Assembly: GCA_023014335.1 (NCBI GenBank)
Contig: JAECYW010000001.1
Span: 1,488,001 to 1,552,000, forward strand
Direction: 5' to 3'
Source: Galerina marginata
Taxonomy: Eukaryota; Basidiomycota; Agaricomycetes; Agaricales; Galerinaceae
Length of the DNA: 64,000 nucleotides
In this document: in pieces, positions 12,701-21,800 of the stretch
How the letters are laid out: each line of letters opens with the position of its first letter
Numbering within the stretch: position 1 is the stretch's first letter
Made by a program: the position numbers and the translations under genes
Notes under the pieces: generated by a model
What the model saw: only the letters and a program-made list of their open reading frames with translations
What the model was told of the DNA's origin: nothing
Database searches by the model: none

Positions 12701-14444
12701 GTAGCTCTTTCGACGCCTCGTAGATTCGACATTCGCGATTGGAGAAGACAACCGTCGACCCAGCTTGGGCAATGCGGCTGATGGAAATAAGGGTCACCCC
12801 CATACTGGGAGCATACAGGACATCACGGAGGAGAACCTTCGACGTGGAATCTCCGTTCGGCAGGTCAACGTACATGTCACCTTTGCCGGTGGCGTTGAAG
12901 GAGCGCTTGTCAGCGGCGGTGATTGGCTTTGGATCGATTTCGACGAAATTGATGAAACGGTGACGGTAGCCAGACATGTGTCGTGAGGCTCCGGAATCAT
13001 ATAAGTCGATGTCGACGAGTGAACTTCCAATGCCGCCTGTGTTGAGCATGGCTGCGTTGAAGGTGGTGGTGTAGGCCTCTTCGGATGGAGTGTAGAAAGT
13101 TGTCGGTACGAACTCGTAGCCGTCTTCGTTGTCTGACTCTGACTCATCCTGCAGCCCTGTCGTCCCATCCTCCTCCTCACTCTCGTCATCGCTTGACTCC
13201 TCGTCTTCCGAATCGGACATTTCGGCGAGTCCTGGCAAATCATCGTCCTCATCATCTGATGAGTCCGACACTATCTGAAGTCCAGGCATCTCGTCGTCGT
13301 CGGATGGTTCCTCTGGCATGTACATGTCAGAATCTGTGTCGTTTTCGAATAAATCGGCCACGTCCTCATCGGAGAACATGAAGCTAGCAAACGAGGGGGT
13401 ATCCGAGTCGGCATCCGAGATGTTATCGAAATCGTCGTCGGAAACTGTCATGGCCATCCATGCAGCATCCTCGTCGTCGTCATCACCCTTCTCCTTTGCT
13501 TTCGCACTCGCCGCGGCATCCTTCCCTTTGCCCTTGTCCTTATCCTTTCCCTTCCCCTTCTCTTTCGCCTTTCCCTTGCCCTTGGGACCCTGCCCCTCCT
13601 TTCCGCCACCCTCTTCCCAACAATCGGACTTATAATGTCCTTTCTTCCCACAGTTGAAGCATTCGACGTTCTTTCGAGAACTCGAACCTCCTTTCTTCCC
13701 CTTTCCTGAGTCGTTGGAGTAGAACGCCGCGTTCTCCTCCTTCTTGACTCCTTTCGCATTGGAGTTCAAGATGCGACGGTCAAACTCTTCCGTCACGGCG
13801 TGCATCAGGTCATCGGGGGATATGGTAACACCAAGAACGCTGGACGTAGCATTTATGGCAGAGATGTGGGGATCGTATGAAGGTGGTAAGGAGCCGAGAA
13901 TGATGGAATAAAAATCGTCCTCGGAAGGTGGTCGGCCCATGGCCGCCAGGTCTTCGCGCATGGTACGCAGCTTCGTGAAGTGCGCCCGCACATCACCCTT
14001 CTCAACGCAGCGCTCCGACTGGAGCCTACGACGAAGGTCAACGGAAACCATCCGCGAGCGACTCTCGAAGTCTGCCGTTAGGGCTTCCCAGATTCCGCGA
14101 GCAGTAGCCTTGCCGCGAATCTTAATAAATTGTGAGTCCGAAATCGTCGCCGCAATTTGCTGTTTGACGATAGCTTCCCCTTGATTCCAGGTCTTCAATA
14201 CCTTCTTCCAATCAGCGTCCTTCACGAGCTCCTCGTCTGTAAGAGTCTGAGGTTTCTCTTCAGTCCCAGTGCGAGTGATAGGGTCTAAGGGTGCAGTCTC
14301 GGTCCCGTCGATGTGCTGAGTGTAGCCACGCGCATCAATAGACCAGAGGAAACGGTCCTTGTAGACGACCCAGTTCAACCCGGCTTCCTGGAGCCGCGGG
14401 ATCTTCATGAAGTCCTCGTTGAGTTTGGTAGAAGTAGTAGACAT
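9756..14444 (-). CDS. Copia-type Gag-Pol polyprotein, 1562 residues
   Basis: A single uninterrupted frame. Residues 1-250 are a Gag/UBN2-like region. A CCHC zinc knuckle spans about 262-275 (CFNCGKKGHYKSDC). A Lys/Gly-rich stretch (276-319) and then a very acidic Asp/Glu/Ser tract (about 321-445) follow. The protease motif DSGAS is near 483. The integrase has an HHCC finger (LGHVSH, CESC) and catalytic residues near D684, D747 and E783. Reverse transcriptase has VDD in HVDDCL near 1242, and RNase H starts near GFVDADG. Order PR-INT-RT-RH places it in Ty1/copia. Gag and Pol are fused with no frameshift, as in other copia elements, so the Gag:Pol ratio must be set another way. All catalytic motifs look intact. 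The acidic tract is unusual for this position. Confidence 0.97.
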   Translation of the reverse strand: MSTTSTKLNEDFMKIPRLQEAGLNWVVYKDRFLWSIDARGYTQHIDGTETAPLDPITRTGTEEKPQTLTDEELVKDADWKKVLKTWNQGEAIVKQQIAATISDSQFIKIRGKATARGIWEALTADFESRSRMVSVDLRRRLQSERCVEKGDVRAHFTKLRTMREDLAAMGRPPSEDDFYSIILGSLPPSYDPHISAINATSSVLGVTISPDDLMHAVTEEFDRRILNSNAKGVKKEENAAFYSNDSGKGKKGGSSSRKNVECFNCGKKGHYKSDCWEEGGGKEGQGPKGKGKAKEKGKGKDKDKGKGKDAAASAKAKEKGDDDDEDAAWMAMTVSDDDFDNISDADSDTPSFASFMFSDEDVADLFENDTDSDMYMPEEPSDDDEMPGLQIVSDSSDDEDDDLPGLAEMSDSEDEESSDDESEEEDGTTGLQDESESDNEDGYEFVPTTFYTPSEEAYTTTFNAAMLNTGGIGSSLVDIDLYDSGASRHMSGYRHRFINFVEIDPKPITAADKRSFNATGKGDMYVDLPNGDSTSKVLLRDVLYAPSMGVTLISISRIAQAGSTVVFSNRECRIYEASKELLGKIDVKNGLYRVYTARPEPAGYTGRVTEILTIDELHRRLGHVSHDAARRLVEKGLVTGIELDEDSKPSFCESCEWGKGHRKAIQKVREAERAEAVGDEIHSDLWGPAPTETINHKEYFVSFTDDHSRFTNIYLIRKKDETFESYQHYEAWLKTQHNAHVKKLHSDRGGEYLSGEFSDHLKKEGTVRRLTVHDTPEYNGIPERLNRTLIEKVRAMLHDSGLPKLLWGEALNHSVYLKNRTWTRVLNDTTPFEILTGSKPDLTHMHPWGCKVWVHDTSGTKLDGRAKEGRWVGFDDESKAHRVYWAAKRSVTVERSVRFVPDEDHVIVDNVPLEGKSNPDLKDWEILNERPVSPKPNQQPTVEEVPDEGDPPPPAVEETEGRGKRIRKPSAYVRQIQEGVGRASNLPKASALPRGVQVAPQPEAIPLDDPREDDEGLLADAWDIADAMDFAMAVAMDTAEGLNPTYDEARKRSDWPKWEAAIKAELKTLADNGTWKLVERPQGVNVVDCKWVLRIKKNAAGEIDKYKARLVARGFTQIHGVDYDLTYAPVARLSTFRYLIALANRNGWPIECIDFDSAFLNSELGKDEVIYLEQPRGYAEQNPRLFVFRLLKTLYGLKQGAKNWYVALWKALEELGFRRLEADHGVFVKEEGGNWVIIAVHVDDCLVTGNSMELIRKFKKEIHLKYKITDLGACTWILGIKLNRDVINKTISLSQRAYIESIVTRFNFDDLKPSSIPIDPNQPLTRSQCPTVLADIARMKNVPYREAVGSLMYASMGTRPDITFATSTVAQFMDNPGWIHWEAVKRIFRYLKGTKDLELVYGGEKMDLVGFVDADGASQDHRRAISGYVFMVDGGAVSWASKKQELVTLSTTEAEYVAATHAAKEAVWLRRLIGEIFAPLTKPTTLYGDNQSAIALAQGDGQYHARTKHIDIRYHFIRYIIEAGTIKLIYCPTDQQTADTLTKALPSTKAKHFASAMGLRTV

Positions 14445-14528
14445 TGTTGACAGTAGGGGTTTTGGTTGGAATGGTACGGAGCGAGGTCAGGTTAACGAGT
14501 ATAAAGGTTGGTTTAGCAACGGGTCTCG

Positions 14529-14540
14529 GGGCCCATAACC
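14529..14540 (-). other. Primer-binding site for half initiator tRNA-Met
   Basis: On the minus strand, directly after the 5' LTR, the sequence is GGTTATGGGCCC. This is complementary to the anticodon stem-loop of a eukaryotic initiator tRNA-Met (GGGCCCAUAACC, with anticodon CAU). Drosophila copia is known to use the 5' half of this tRNA, cut in the anticodon loop, as primer. The match lies exactly at the LTR border, as expected. The tRNA sequence is recalled from vertebrates; the host tRNA is not in this window. Confidence 0.8.
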
Positions 14541-14856
14541 TATTGGAAGTAAGCTCAGTACGTGTATAACGGACTGTATATATTGGTAGTACCTATTGGA
14601 AGTAAGCTAGGTACATGATAAGTAAAAGGTAGCATAAGCAGTAAGAAAGACGGGGGTACTCACCTCAGTACGTGTATAACGGACTGAGGGAGTACGACGA
14701 TTCTACGTAGACTATAAGTGAAATAATATGATGGTATTAATCCGACCGAAACAAAGAGAGCGCGCGGCGCACTGCGGTGCGACCGCGCCAAGTCAGTCGC
14801 TTAACATACGAGGCCGCCGCTGCACGCATGCATAGCGGCGCCTATAATATTCAACA
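14541..14856 (-). repeat. Long terminal repeat (5' LTR of the element)
   Basis: Same length (316 bp) and by eye the same sequence as 9433-9748, including the internal 23-bp duplication. As the 5' LTR it should hold the element promoter, driving minus-strand transcription toward Gag-Pol, whose ATG lies about 96 bp inside. Confidence 0.96.
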
Positions 14857-15081
14857 CCTAGGACAAGTCGCCAAACCTGCAGCTGCGATCACGATAAGTG
14901 AGTGGATGCCGCCGTCTCTTCGTCTTGATCCTTGCTGACCATGTCGCGATTCTCTACCACCTCACTTACGCCGTTGCCTGTGATCGGATTTGTGGGGTGC
15001 GTCAAATTTATAGAGCCTACCGATGGGATGCCACTGCGTGTCAGGAAGGTGGTGACCCCTAGCGCTTGCGAGGCGCTCTGA
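14857..15081 (+). pseudogene. Cytochrome P450, 3' remnant beyond the retrotransposon
   Basis: Begins with the second CCTAG copy. Joined to the upstream half it reads ..PAFLGQVAKPAAAIT, then an intron starting gtgagtgg at about 14898 and ending tttatag at 15013. The last exon is KPTDGMPLRVRKV and a short tail with a stop at 15079-15081. The ending KPxDxMPLRV is the usual C-terminus of fungal microsomal P450s, so the gene was complete before the element inserted. The separated tail has no start of its own and should not be expressed as protein. Confidence 0.85.
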
Positions 15082-16926
15082 TGTTCGCCTTGTATTATTT
15101 ATGGTCCAGGGGAAACGATTCGCTTCCTAGTTTCCTGGCTTCGATCGTTAAATGATTGCTATCTATCGTCTGACGCGACGCTGGCGCGGAGCAACTTTTC
15201 TTATTCATTCTGAGTCCCCTTACAGGAATGACCCTCGTTGTATCTTTTTGTGCGGTACAACTTGTTTATAACTGTAGCGATGTCTAATTTATACCTATGC
15301 GTTTACGCCTTTCAGGTGAGGCTACTGTATTTGGATGGCCATCTGTCCTCCAGGAGCTGAAGGTCTATGGGACATGTATGGTCCAGTTGTTTGGCTAAAT
15401 GAATGAAGAACCTTATCGACATCGCTCGCACTCGGATTCACTTCAAATCATGGGTATTTTCCAACAACGCTTTTGCACGGGTGCACACCGCATAACAACT
15501 TGCCCGAGTTCACCACGATCGCCGCAATTTAGGGACACAAATTCAGCGAGAAACGCCGTCGTCAGCGCCCATGAATGACAGTCTGAGAGGGAGCGCATTC
15601 GTATAGTCCAAGTTGGTAGGCGCTGATCCAATCGTGGCGCAGTCAAGTACCCGTTAATTGTGCCTAGTTCGGCTGCTACGGTGCTCAGATTTCAGACGTG
15701 CACGTCGAATATGGGTCTCGAAAGGCCAGGCCTTGCCGATTTTGAGCACGTCCTTGAGCTTTCATAAACTCGTCCAATCATGGTGCCCCCCGCTTCCCTA
15801 GGACCGGTGTTGATAAAGCAATTGCCTAAATACATGTACCTCTCTAACCCCGTTACGGTCCCTTGTCCCGTCTAAAACTCTATTGTGGGTTCCAAACCGA
15901 AAGACGTGCTCGATCTCCCCCCTCTCTGACCTTCAAAGTCTACGAGCTTCCACGGGTATGGGCTCAGGCGCAGGCATGGCACAACCACCTCCACAGGGGT
16001 TAGCAGCTAAAGCCTTTCGCTCGGGAGGTTTCTGCTGCTTTGAGTATCCACTTCTGCGTGCCTTGACAGACAAGTACCACCGCAACTAGTTGCTGGCGAG
16101 TCCACTGGCGTCCTGTTCTTTTGTTGGCAGATTTGGGAAATTCGGGATCACATCGGTGCCCAATCGTGTGCCCACACACAGGTGCCAGCGTCATTGTTCC
16201 ACCTGAATCAAATCTCCGACGGACATTAAAGTTGCAGCCTTTTTACCGCGCTCTCGCTGGGATTGATCGTGCATCATGATTGATAGCAGTGTCCGAGGGT
16301 GACGGGGTGCGGTATCTATGAATCGGCGAGGTATGAATGTGGATGTGAATGAGTGTGCGAGCGAGCACACCTTTGAGCTAGACGGAATAATCATTAGATT
16401 CCTAGCCTATGTACATGGATCGACGCTACTTACTCGATGCAACGAACCTCATCTCCACTTCGACTCGATTGACCCCCGCCCATAGAGGTAAACAACCATC
16501 AACACCGATTTGAAATTATGAATAGCAGTACTGTAGCAACAAAGCAATGCACAAGATTAAAAGCGTAAAGAGAAGAGAATGCAAGGATAATAAAAATAAT
16601 CAATGTATTTCCTATCTAGCCCAAGATTCTCGCCGGCTTCGGGTAGAACCAAAAGGAAGTGAGTGATTGGAAAAAAATGGTATGCATGTAGATGACAAGG
16701 AAGATTGTCTGTAGTGTGATTTGAGCAAACTCTGGATGAAACCGTCAGGCTACGCTATCAGGCAGAGGAAGAAACGACCCCGCACCAAAAACCAAAAAAC
16801 CCACCGTCGGCGCAAGCAAGGATGATTAGAGGATCGTGCACCCATTCGTGAACCACCTAGACGTCAAACGCAGACAGGGAAAAAAAAGAAAAAGAAACAG
16901 AGACCAGTAAGCACCCGTGTGAAGCA
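15082..16926. other. Intergenic, no supported gene
   Basis: About 1.8 kb with only short scattered frames on both strands and no splice-compatible conserved motif. I see no transposon remnant, tRNA or clear repeat. Most of it is probably 3' flank of the P450 and of the RING/LON gene, which ends at 16927. Confidence 0.5.
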
Positions 16927-18752
16927 TTAAAACACCCAGCAAAAGAGCCAAATCAAGAACAGCACGAGAGGCATGAGCAGGGGCACGGGGCCTTGCAACA
17001 GCCAGCCCTCCGCGGGCGCCAGAACGAAACAACACAGCCAGGCGTACCAGTTATTGTTCAGCTGCTCTATCCAGTGGACGACGAGCATGAGTCTCAGCCG
17101 GGCACTGCGGATCGGGAGGAGCTTGGCCTTTTCGTGCTCCTCGATGGGGAGGACGAGGGCGACCCAGAAGGAGAAGAGGGCGGGGTCGGAGGGCATGGCG
17201 CCGTAAGTGCTGGAGAGGCGTTGGACGACCCAGGGGGCTGCGCCACGCTGCAGACGGTCGAGGAACTGCTTGCAGGTGTCCATGAGCTCGTCATTGGTGG
17301 GCTGGCGCGGGCGCGGTGGGAGGGAGGAATTAGATTCGGGTTGTGGTTCTGTAGGTGGAGAGGCATGTGAGGTGGACGAGCCGGTGAGAGAAGAAGCGAT
17401 ACGGCGAAGGAGAGGAGGAGAGGGTTCTGGCTCGTCGAGCACAAGGGTCTCTGTGAGGTCGTCTGGGTAGTCGTTTATTCTGTATGGCGGTTAGAAGAAG
17501 AAACAAAGATAAAAAACATGCGGACCTCTCTATTCTGCCGACCATGTAGCCGTCTAGTGTGCCTCGTTCGAGGATGCGAAAGCGAGAGGAGCCCCAGGTC
17601 TCTACCATGCTGCGTCCGTCTGGGAGCATTTGCACGCTGCGAATTTCGAGAATGGTGCCATAGTCGGTCTGAGGGCAGCCGGGCTTGGGGGACATGATCA
17701 TGCCAAAGCGAGGATTGGGGGTCTCGAGGCAACGGCGTAACATGAGACGGTATCTATAAGTGATTAGCTAGAATGTTGCAGGATACGAAACAATCTCACC
17801 TGGGCTCAAAAAAGTGGAGGAGGGTGGGCATGCCAGGAAAGCTGAGGTTGCAGACAAAGATGGGGGTATTGAGGCGGGCATGACGTTCCTCCTCCTCTAT
17901 GGCCGCGCCGCGCTCTTGGTAGAGCAGAGGGTAGGCTTTGAGGACTAGAAGGGGTAAGGAAGAGGAGAGACGGAGAAGGGAAGACATACTGATGGCAAGG
18001 ATGGTCCTGTTGACGGGCTGGTCCTGGAAATAGTAGGTTGGGAGTTCCTGCCTGCATATGGGACAAGTAGTACTGTGATCGAGGGAGCGCTGAAGACACT
18101 TTGCGCAGTAGGTCTGTGGTGAAGAGGGTGAGATCGGACAGGAAAAAGAAGAGAGAGGACGAACGTGTTGGCAAGGGGTGGTGACGGGCTGATAGAAGAG
18201 GACGTAGCATATATGGCAGGTAAGCTCTTCGAGAAGCTTCTTGTCAAACTCTGCAAGAGGATCGGGGGTGTGGGCCGGGATGAGAGGGACATTGGGAGAA
18301 ATGAGACGCTCCTGGGCAGCTGCTGAGCGGAGATGCGAGAGCAGGTCGTCGTCGTCGTCGTCGTGACGGTGCTTGTGCCGTTTACGGGGACGGGGGTGGT
18401 CGTCGTCATCGTCGTCGTCGTCGTCGTCGAGGAGATCGGGCAAAGGACTGGAGGGCTGGGCGAAGCGGTCGACGAGGGCCTGGATCTTATTGAGGACGAC
18501 GTCGGAGCGGTGTGGGGTGATGGGGACGGGAGCGTCGTCGGACTGAGGAGCGGGGTTGTAGCGGACGCGGGAGGCAGGGGGGATGCGGGGACGAGCGGGG
18601 GCGAGGGAGGAGTTGCAGGGATGGACGGGGCAGGACGAGGAGGGGGCTTCGAGGTGGACAGAGCAGAGGGAGTGGCCGCAGTGGAGGGTCGTCGGATTGC
18701 GCAGGGGTTGGGTGCACAGAATGCAAATGAGCAGCGACTGGAGGGACGCCAT
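16927..18752 (-). CDS. RING finger protein with LON substrate-binding domain (LONRF-like)
   Basis: Probable E3 ubiquitin ligase. An N-terminal Cys/His cluster (CILCTQ, CGHSLC, CPVHPC) forms a first, divergent RING. A linker with two poly-Asp runs follows, then a canonical C3HC4 RING (CHICYVLF, CQHTYCAKC, CPICRQEL). Next is a LON N-terminal domain (PIFVCNLSFPGMPTLLHFFEPRYRLML, about 150 residues in all, ending near FRILERGTLDGYMVGRIER). The last region is helical and ends in a strongly hydrophobic stretch (LLMPLVLFLIWLFCWVF) that looks like a C-terminal membrane anchor. The RING-LON order matches vertebrate LONRF1-3 and fungal relatives; target proteins are unknown. It is divergent from the STB6-like gene with as little as 49 bp between start codons. 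I found no frame break. Confidence 0.88.
18345..18430. repeat. GTC trinucleotide repeats encoding poly-Asp
   Basis: Two (GTC)n runs, about 18345-18364 and 18399-18430, encode two Asp runs in the linker before the second RING of the RING/LON protein. They are separated by a basic block (RPRKRHKHRH). Length variation between strains is likely, as for any such tract. Confidence 0.85.
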
Positions 18753-18801
18753 CAGGGAAATCCCAGACCGCGCCTGGGATTTATAAACGGAGGACTGTCC
18801 G
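18753..18801. promoter_or_regulatory. Very short shared region between divergent start codons
   Basis: Only 49 bp separate the RING/LON ATG (18752, minus) from the first in-frame ATG of the STB6-like gene (18802, plus). The gap is 91 bp if the second ATG at 18844 is used. Any shared promoter must overlap coding sequence or drive transcripts with very short leaders. No TATA box is evident. Confidence 0.4.
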
Positions 18802-21800
18802 ATGGGGGGACCAGATCAGATCACATGCCCGATCCCGTTCTCTATGGACAACCACGTCCTGCTGCTGCCACAGCCCAGACTCCGTTTCCGCCAGTCGCTC
18901 GCCGACATCCAGATCCCCTGCTACCAGCTCTACGCCGTCGAGAAGTGGATCGTCCAGCGCAGACAGCTCGTCCTCCTCGTCGTCTACACCGGCAACCCGG
19001 CACACTCCGTCGCCCTCCGCCCCCTTGTCCCAGACTCTGACGCCGTCTGGGACGACACCCTCGCCCTCCTGCGCGCAGACGGCGCACGGCCCAAGCGCAC
19101 GGTCCATGGCCTCCTCATGGTCACCTCGCTCGCCCATTTCCGCTCCGACTACACCATCGTCCCCATCCCCGACGGCATCTTCGACCCCGTCCGCGACCAG
19201 CTCTACGCGAACATCAACCTCCTTCGCATCGGCTGCAGCGGTCGCACCGCCCTCACCCTTGAGGACCCCAGCGACTCCACCAAGGACCGCTTCATCTCCG
19301 CCTACCATCTCCCCGACGCCGCCGTCCCCGACCACCCGCCTCTGCCCCCGCCGCTCACCCATTCCCTGTCCTACTCCAAGCCCGCCCCCCGCGGTCGGCC
19401 GTCCTCGCACAACCACAGCACGGCCTCGCTCCCGCCCAACCCCTTTGGCAAGACCAAGGAGCGCACCACGTTCGTCACGACTGTCCTCGAGCTCGTCAAG
19501 CTCATCCAGGCCGGGCTCGCCATCTTTGGCCTGTACCCTACCCCCTCCACCTGCGTTTCTCCAAATCTGGTCGTCGATGGGCTCTTGTGCGACCAGACTG
19601 TGGAAGGAATCCGCCAGTGGGTCGCCAGTGTCGGTGGGCCCTGTGTCGGTCTCGAGGTTGGCCATTCGCAAGCTCTACACGCTCTAATCTGACCCGCCGC
19701 AGCCCACAGAACGCATAGTGGATCCGAGCTTCGTGTCTGCGCTGCTCAGTCTCGTCCTGTCCACCCGCAACAAGCTCGCCCACCTGGGATTCACCTTTGT
19801 GCGTCATACTTTCCCCATTCACCTGAATACCACCGACCATTCCCAGGTCCTTCCACGCGATCCCCTGCTCTATCCCTACACATTCTCGCTCGCACTCACC
19901 GCATACATCCAGTCCTCCGCCCCGCCGTCGACCGTCCCATCCCACCACCCCCAAACCTTCACCTCGCCCCACGGCTCCGTCCATGTCTCCACCTCCCTCA
20001 TCCCCGCCGCCCCGCCCCCCAACAGCATCCTCTCTGCCGCTGCCGCATCCGCAGCCGCAGCCCAGATCCCAGTCGGCGCCATCCTCACTCGCGATCTCGT
20101 AGAAAATATCTCAGCAGCGTACGATAGCAAGGTCAAAACAGACAACCGCAAAGTCCGACGCGTCATCAAGAACAAGCTCGCCTCTGCCAACCCCACAGGC
20201 GTCGACAGCGATGGGACAGAGGGCGATTTTCGCGAGCAGCGCCGCCACACCCTCAGCATGACCATGAGCCTTAGCGCCGGCGAGGTTCCCGCCGACCGCT
20301 CCCCGTCCCACTCTCAGTCCGGTGCAAGTGGCACTGGGCCCGGTCCTTCAGGCATCGGCTCAAGCGGCGGCCAGATCCTCAACGGCATCGGCAGCCTCGC
20401 CAGCGGGCTGCGTCTCGGCACAGGCGGTGGCACAGGCGGCGCAGACGGCGACTCCAGCGCGCTCGTGGTCCCCACCACCGACCTTGCAGGGTTCGTCGCA
20501 TTCGCCCTGCGCTGCGGGTCTGGCGTCGCGTCGCGCAAGGAGCGCAGAAACCGCAAGAGCAAGGAGAGACGGCGGGAGACCGTGGACTTTAACGGAGCCG
20601 GAATCGCTGTGGGGCACGCGTATGAGAAGGACGCCGTTGTTGGTGGGACGGTCAAGGCGCTGTGGAGTGGCCGCGTGGTGGATGTCGTGCGCATGCGCGA
20701 GGAGGCGGAGGGTGCGCTTGCTGGCCCGACGCAAGGCCAGGGGCGGTGGATTGGCGAGCGGGATAAGGACACGTCGAAGCGCGACAAGTCAGGCGTGGCG
20801 AGCGACGGCGACGGCGAGTCCTGGAAGCGATATGACGGTCGCTCGACAGAGGAGGAGAGCGACAATTTGGGTACCGGCGCGGCTGGTGGGAGCGTGCCCT
20901 CGTTTGGCGGTATGTTTCGAGGCAAACTCGGAACTTGGGCTGGGTGCGTTTTTGTTATTTATTTCCGTACGCTAATTTAACGCGTCAGTGCAGCTTGGCC
21001 AAGCGGAAGAACCAGAGCGTTGATCTGGGTACCATGTCTTCTATCCATTCTTCTCTCAAGGGAAAGGAAAAGGAGAAGCAAAGGGAAAATCAATCCAGCC
21101 CGCAACCCACTCCGCCGTCCAAGGCTCCGTCCCCTCCTCAGCCCAGCAGGTTGATCATCGGCAATTTACACAGCGTCAGTACGGGCACGGGCAGTATGAG
21201 CAGCCGCCCCTCGATAAGCCGTCGCTCAACCACGAATGGCTCGGGACCACAGTCGCCTACCTTGCCGCCTATGGTGTTTTCTGCGTATGTGACCAGTGTT
21301 CAGTTATTTAAAACATTTATTTATTTCGTTCCAGGGACGGAGTCCGCGACCCAGACGACGACGACCTCCTCAGCAGCGGGCAGGTGTCGCCCCTCAGTAA
21401 GTTTCTCTACTTTTCCCTCTTCTTTGTTCCATCTAATCGCATCGGCATAGGTGACTACCGCCCCAACCACTTCAGCCTACTCAACAGCGGTGGCACCGTC
21501 CTCCGCCGAGGGCTCGAGCTCGAACCTTGGCGCGCTCGGTGGGATTAGCCCGGAGGACTACGAACGCACGTTGACCAAGTTGCTGGGGCAGAAACGTCCG
21601 TGGTCTCAGCGGCGATTCGCGCAGACAGGTAGAATATCAAGCTGGGCAGACCCGGTATCGGCACGCGGGGAGGGTGGCGAGGGCGAGGATGAAGAGGAGG
21701 AAGAGGGGAGCGTCCATAGCACGATGAGGAAGCGGTCGAGGGAAAGAGAGAAGGAGAGCGAAGGCGAGGGTGAGGAGAGCGATGCAAGCCGGCTGGGTAT

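Larger units (their letters stand above)
9433..14856 (-). mobile_element. Complete Ty1/copia LTR retrotransposon
   Basis: The element is 5424 bp and runs on the minus strand. It has two 316-bp LTRs, a primer-binding site beside the right (5') LTR, one uninterrupted Gag-Pol frame, and a polypurine tract beside the left (3') LTR. A 5-bp CCTAG duplication flanks it. Protease, integrase, reverse transcriptase and RNase H come in the copia order. The two LTRs read the same base for base by eye, and the coding frame has no stop, so insertion is recent and the element may still be able to move. It sits inside a P450 exon. Confidence 0.97.

Noticed and set aside
15443..16394. Several frames of 60-70 codons downstream of the P450 remnant
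   Set aside because: They overlap on both strands, share no motif and do not join by plausible introns.
18333..19671. Long frames opposite the RING/LON and STB6-like genes (for example 18333-19040 plus, 18781-19671 minus)
   Set aside because: They are GC-rich antisense shadows with Val- or Gly-rich low-complexity sequence and no motif. The opposite strand encodes recognised domains.
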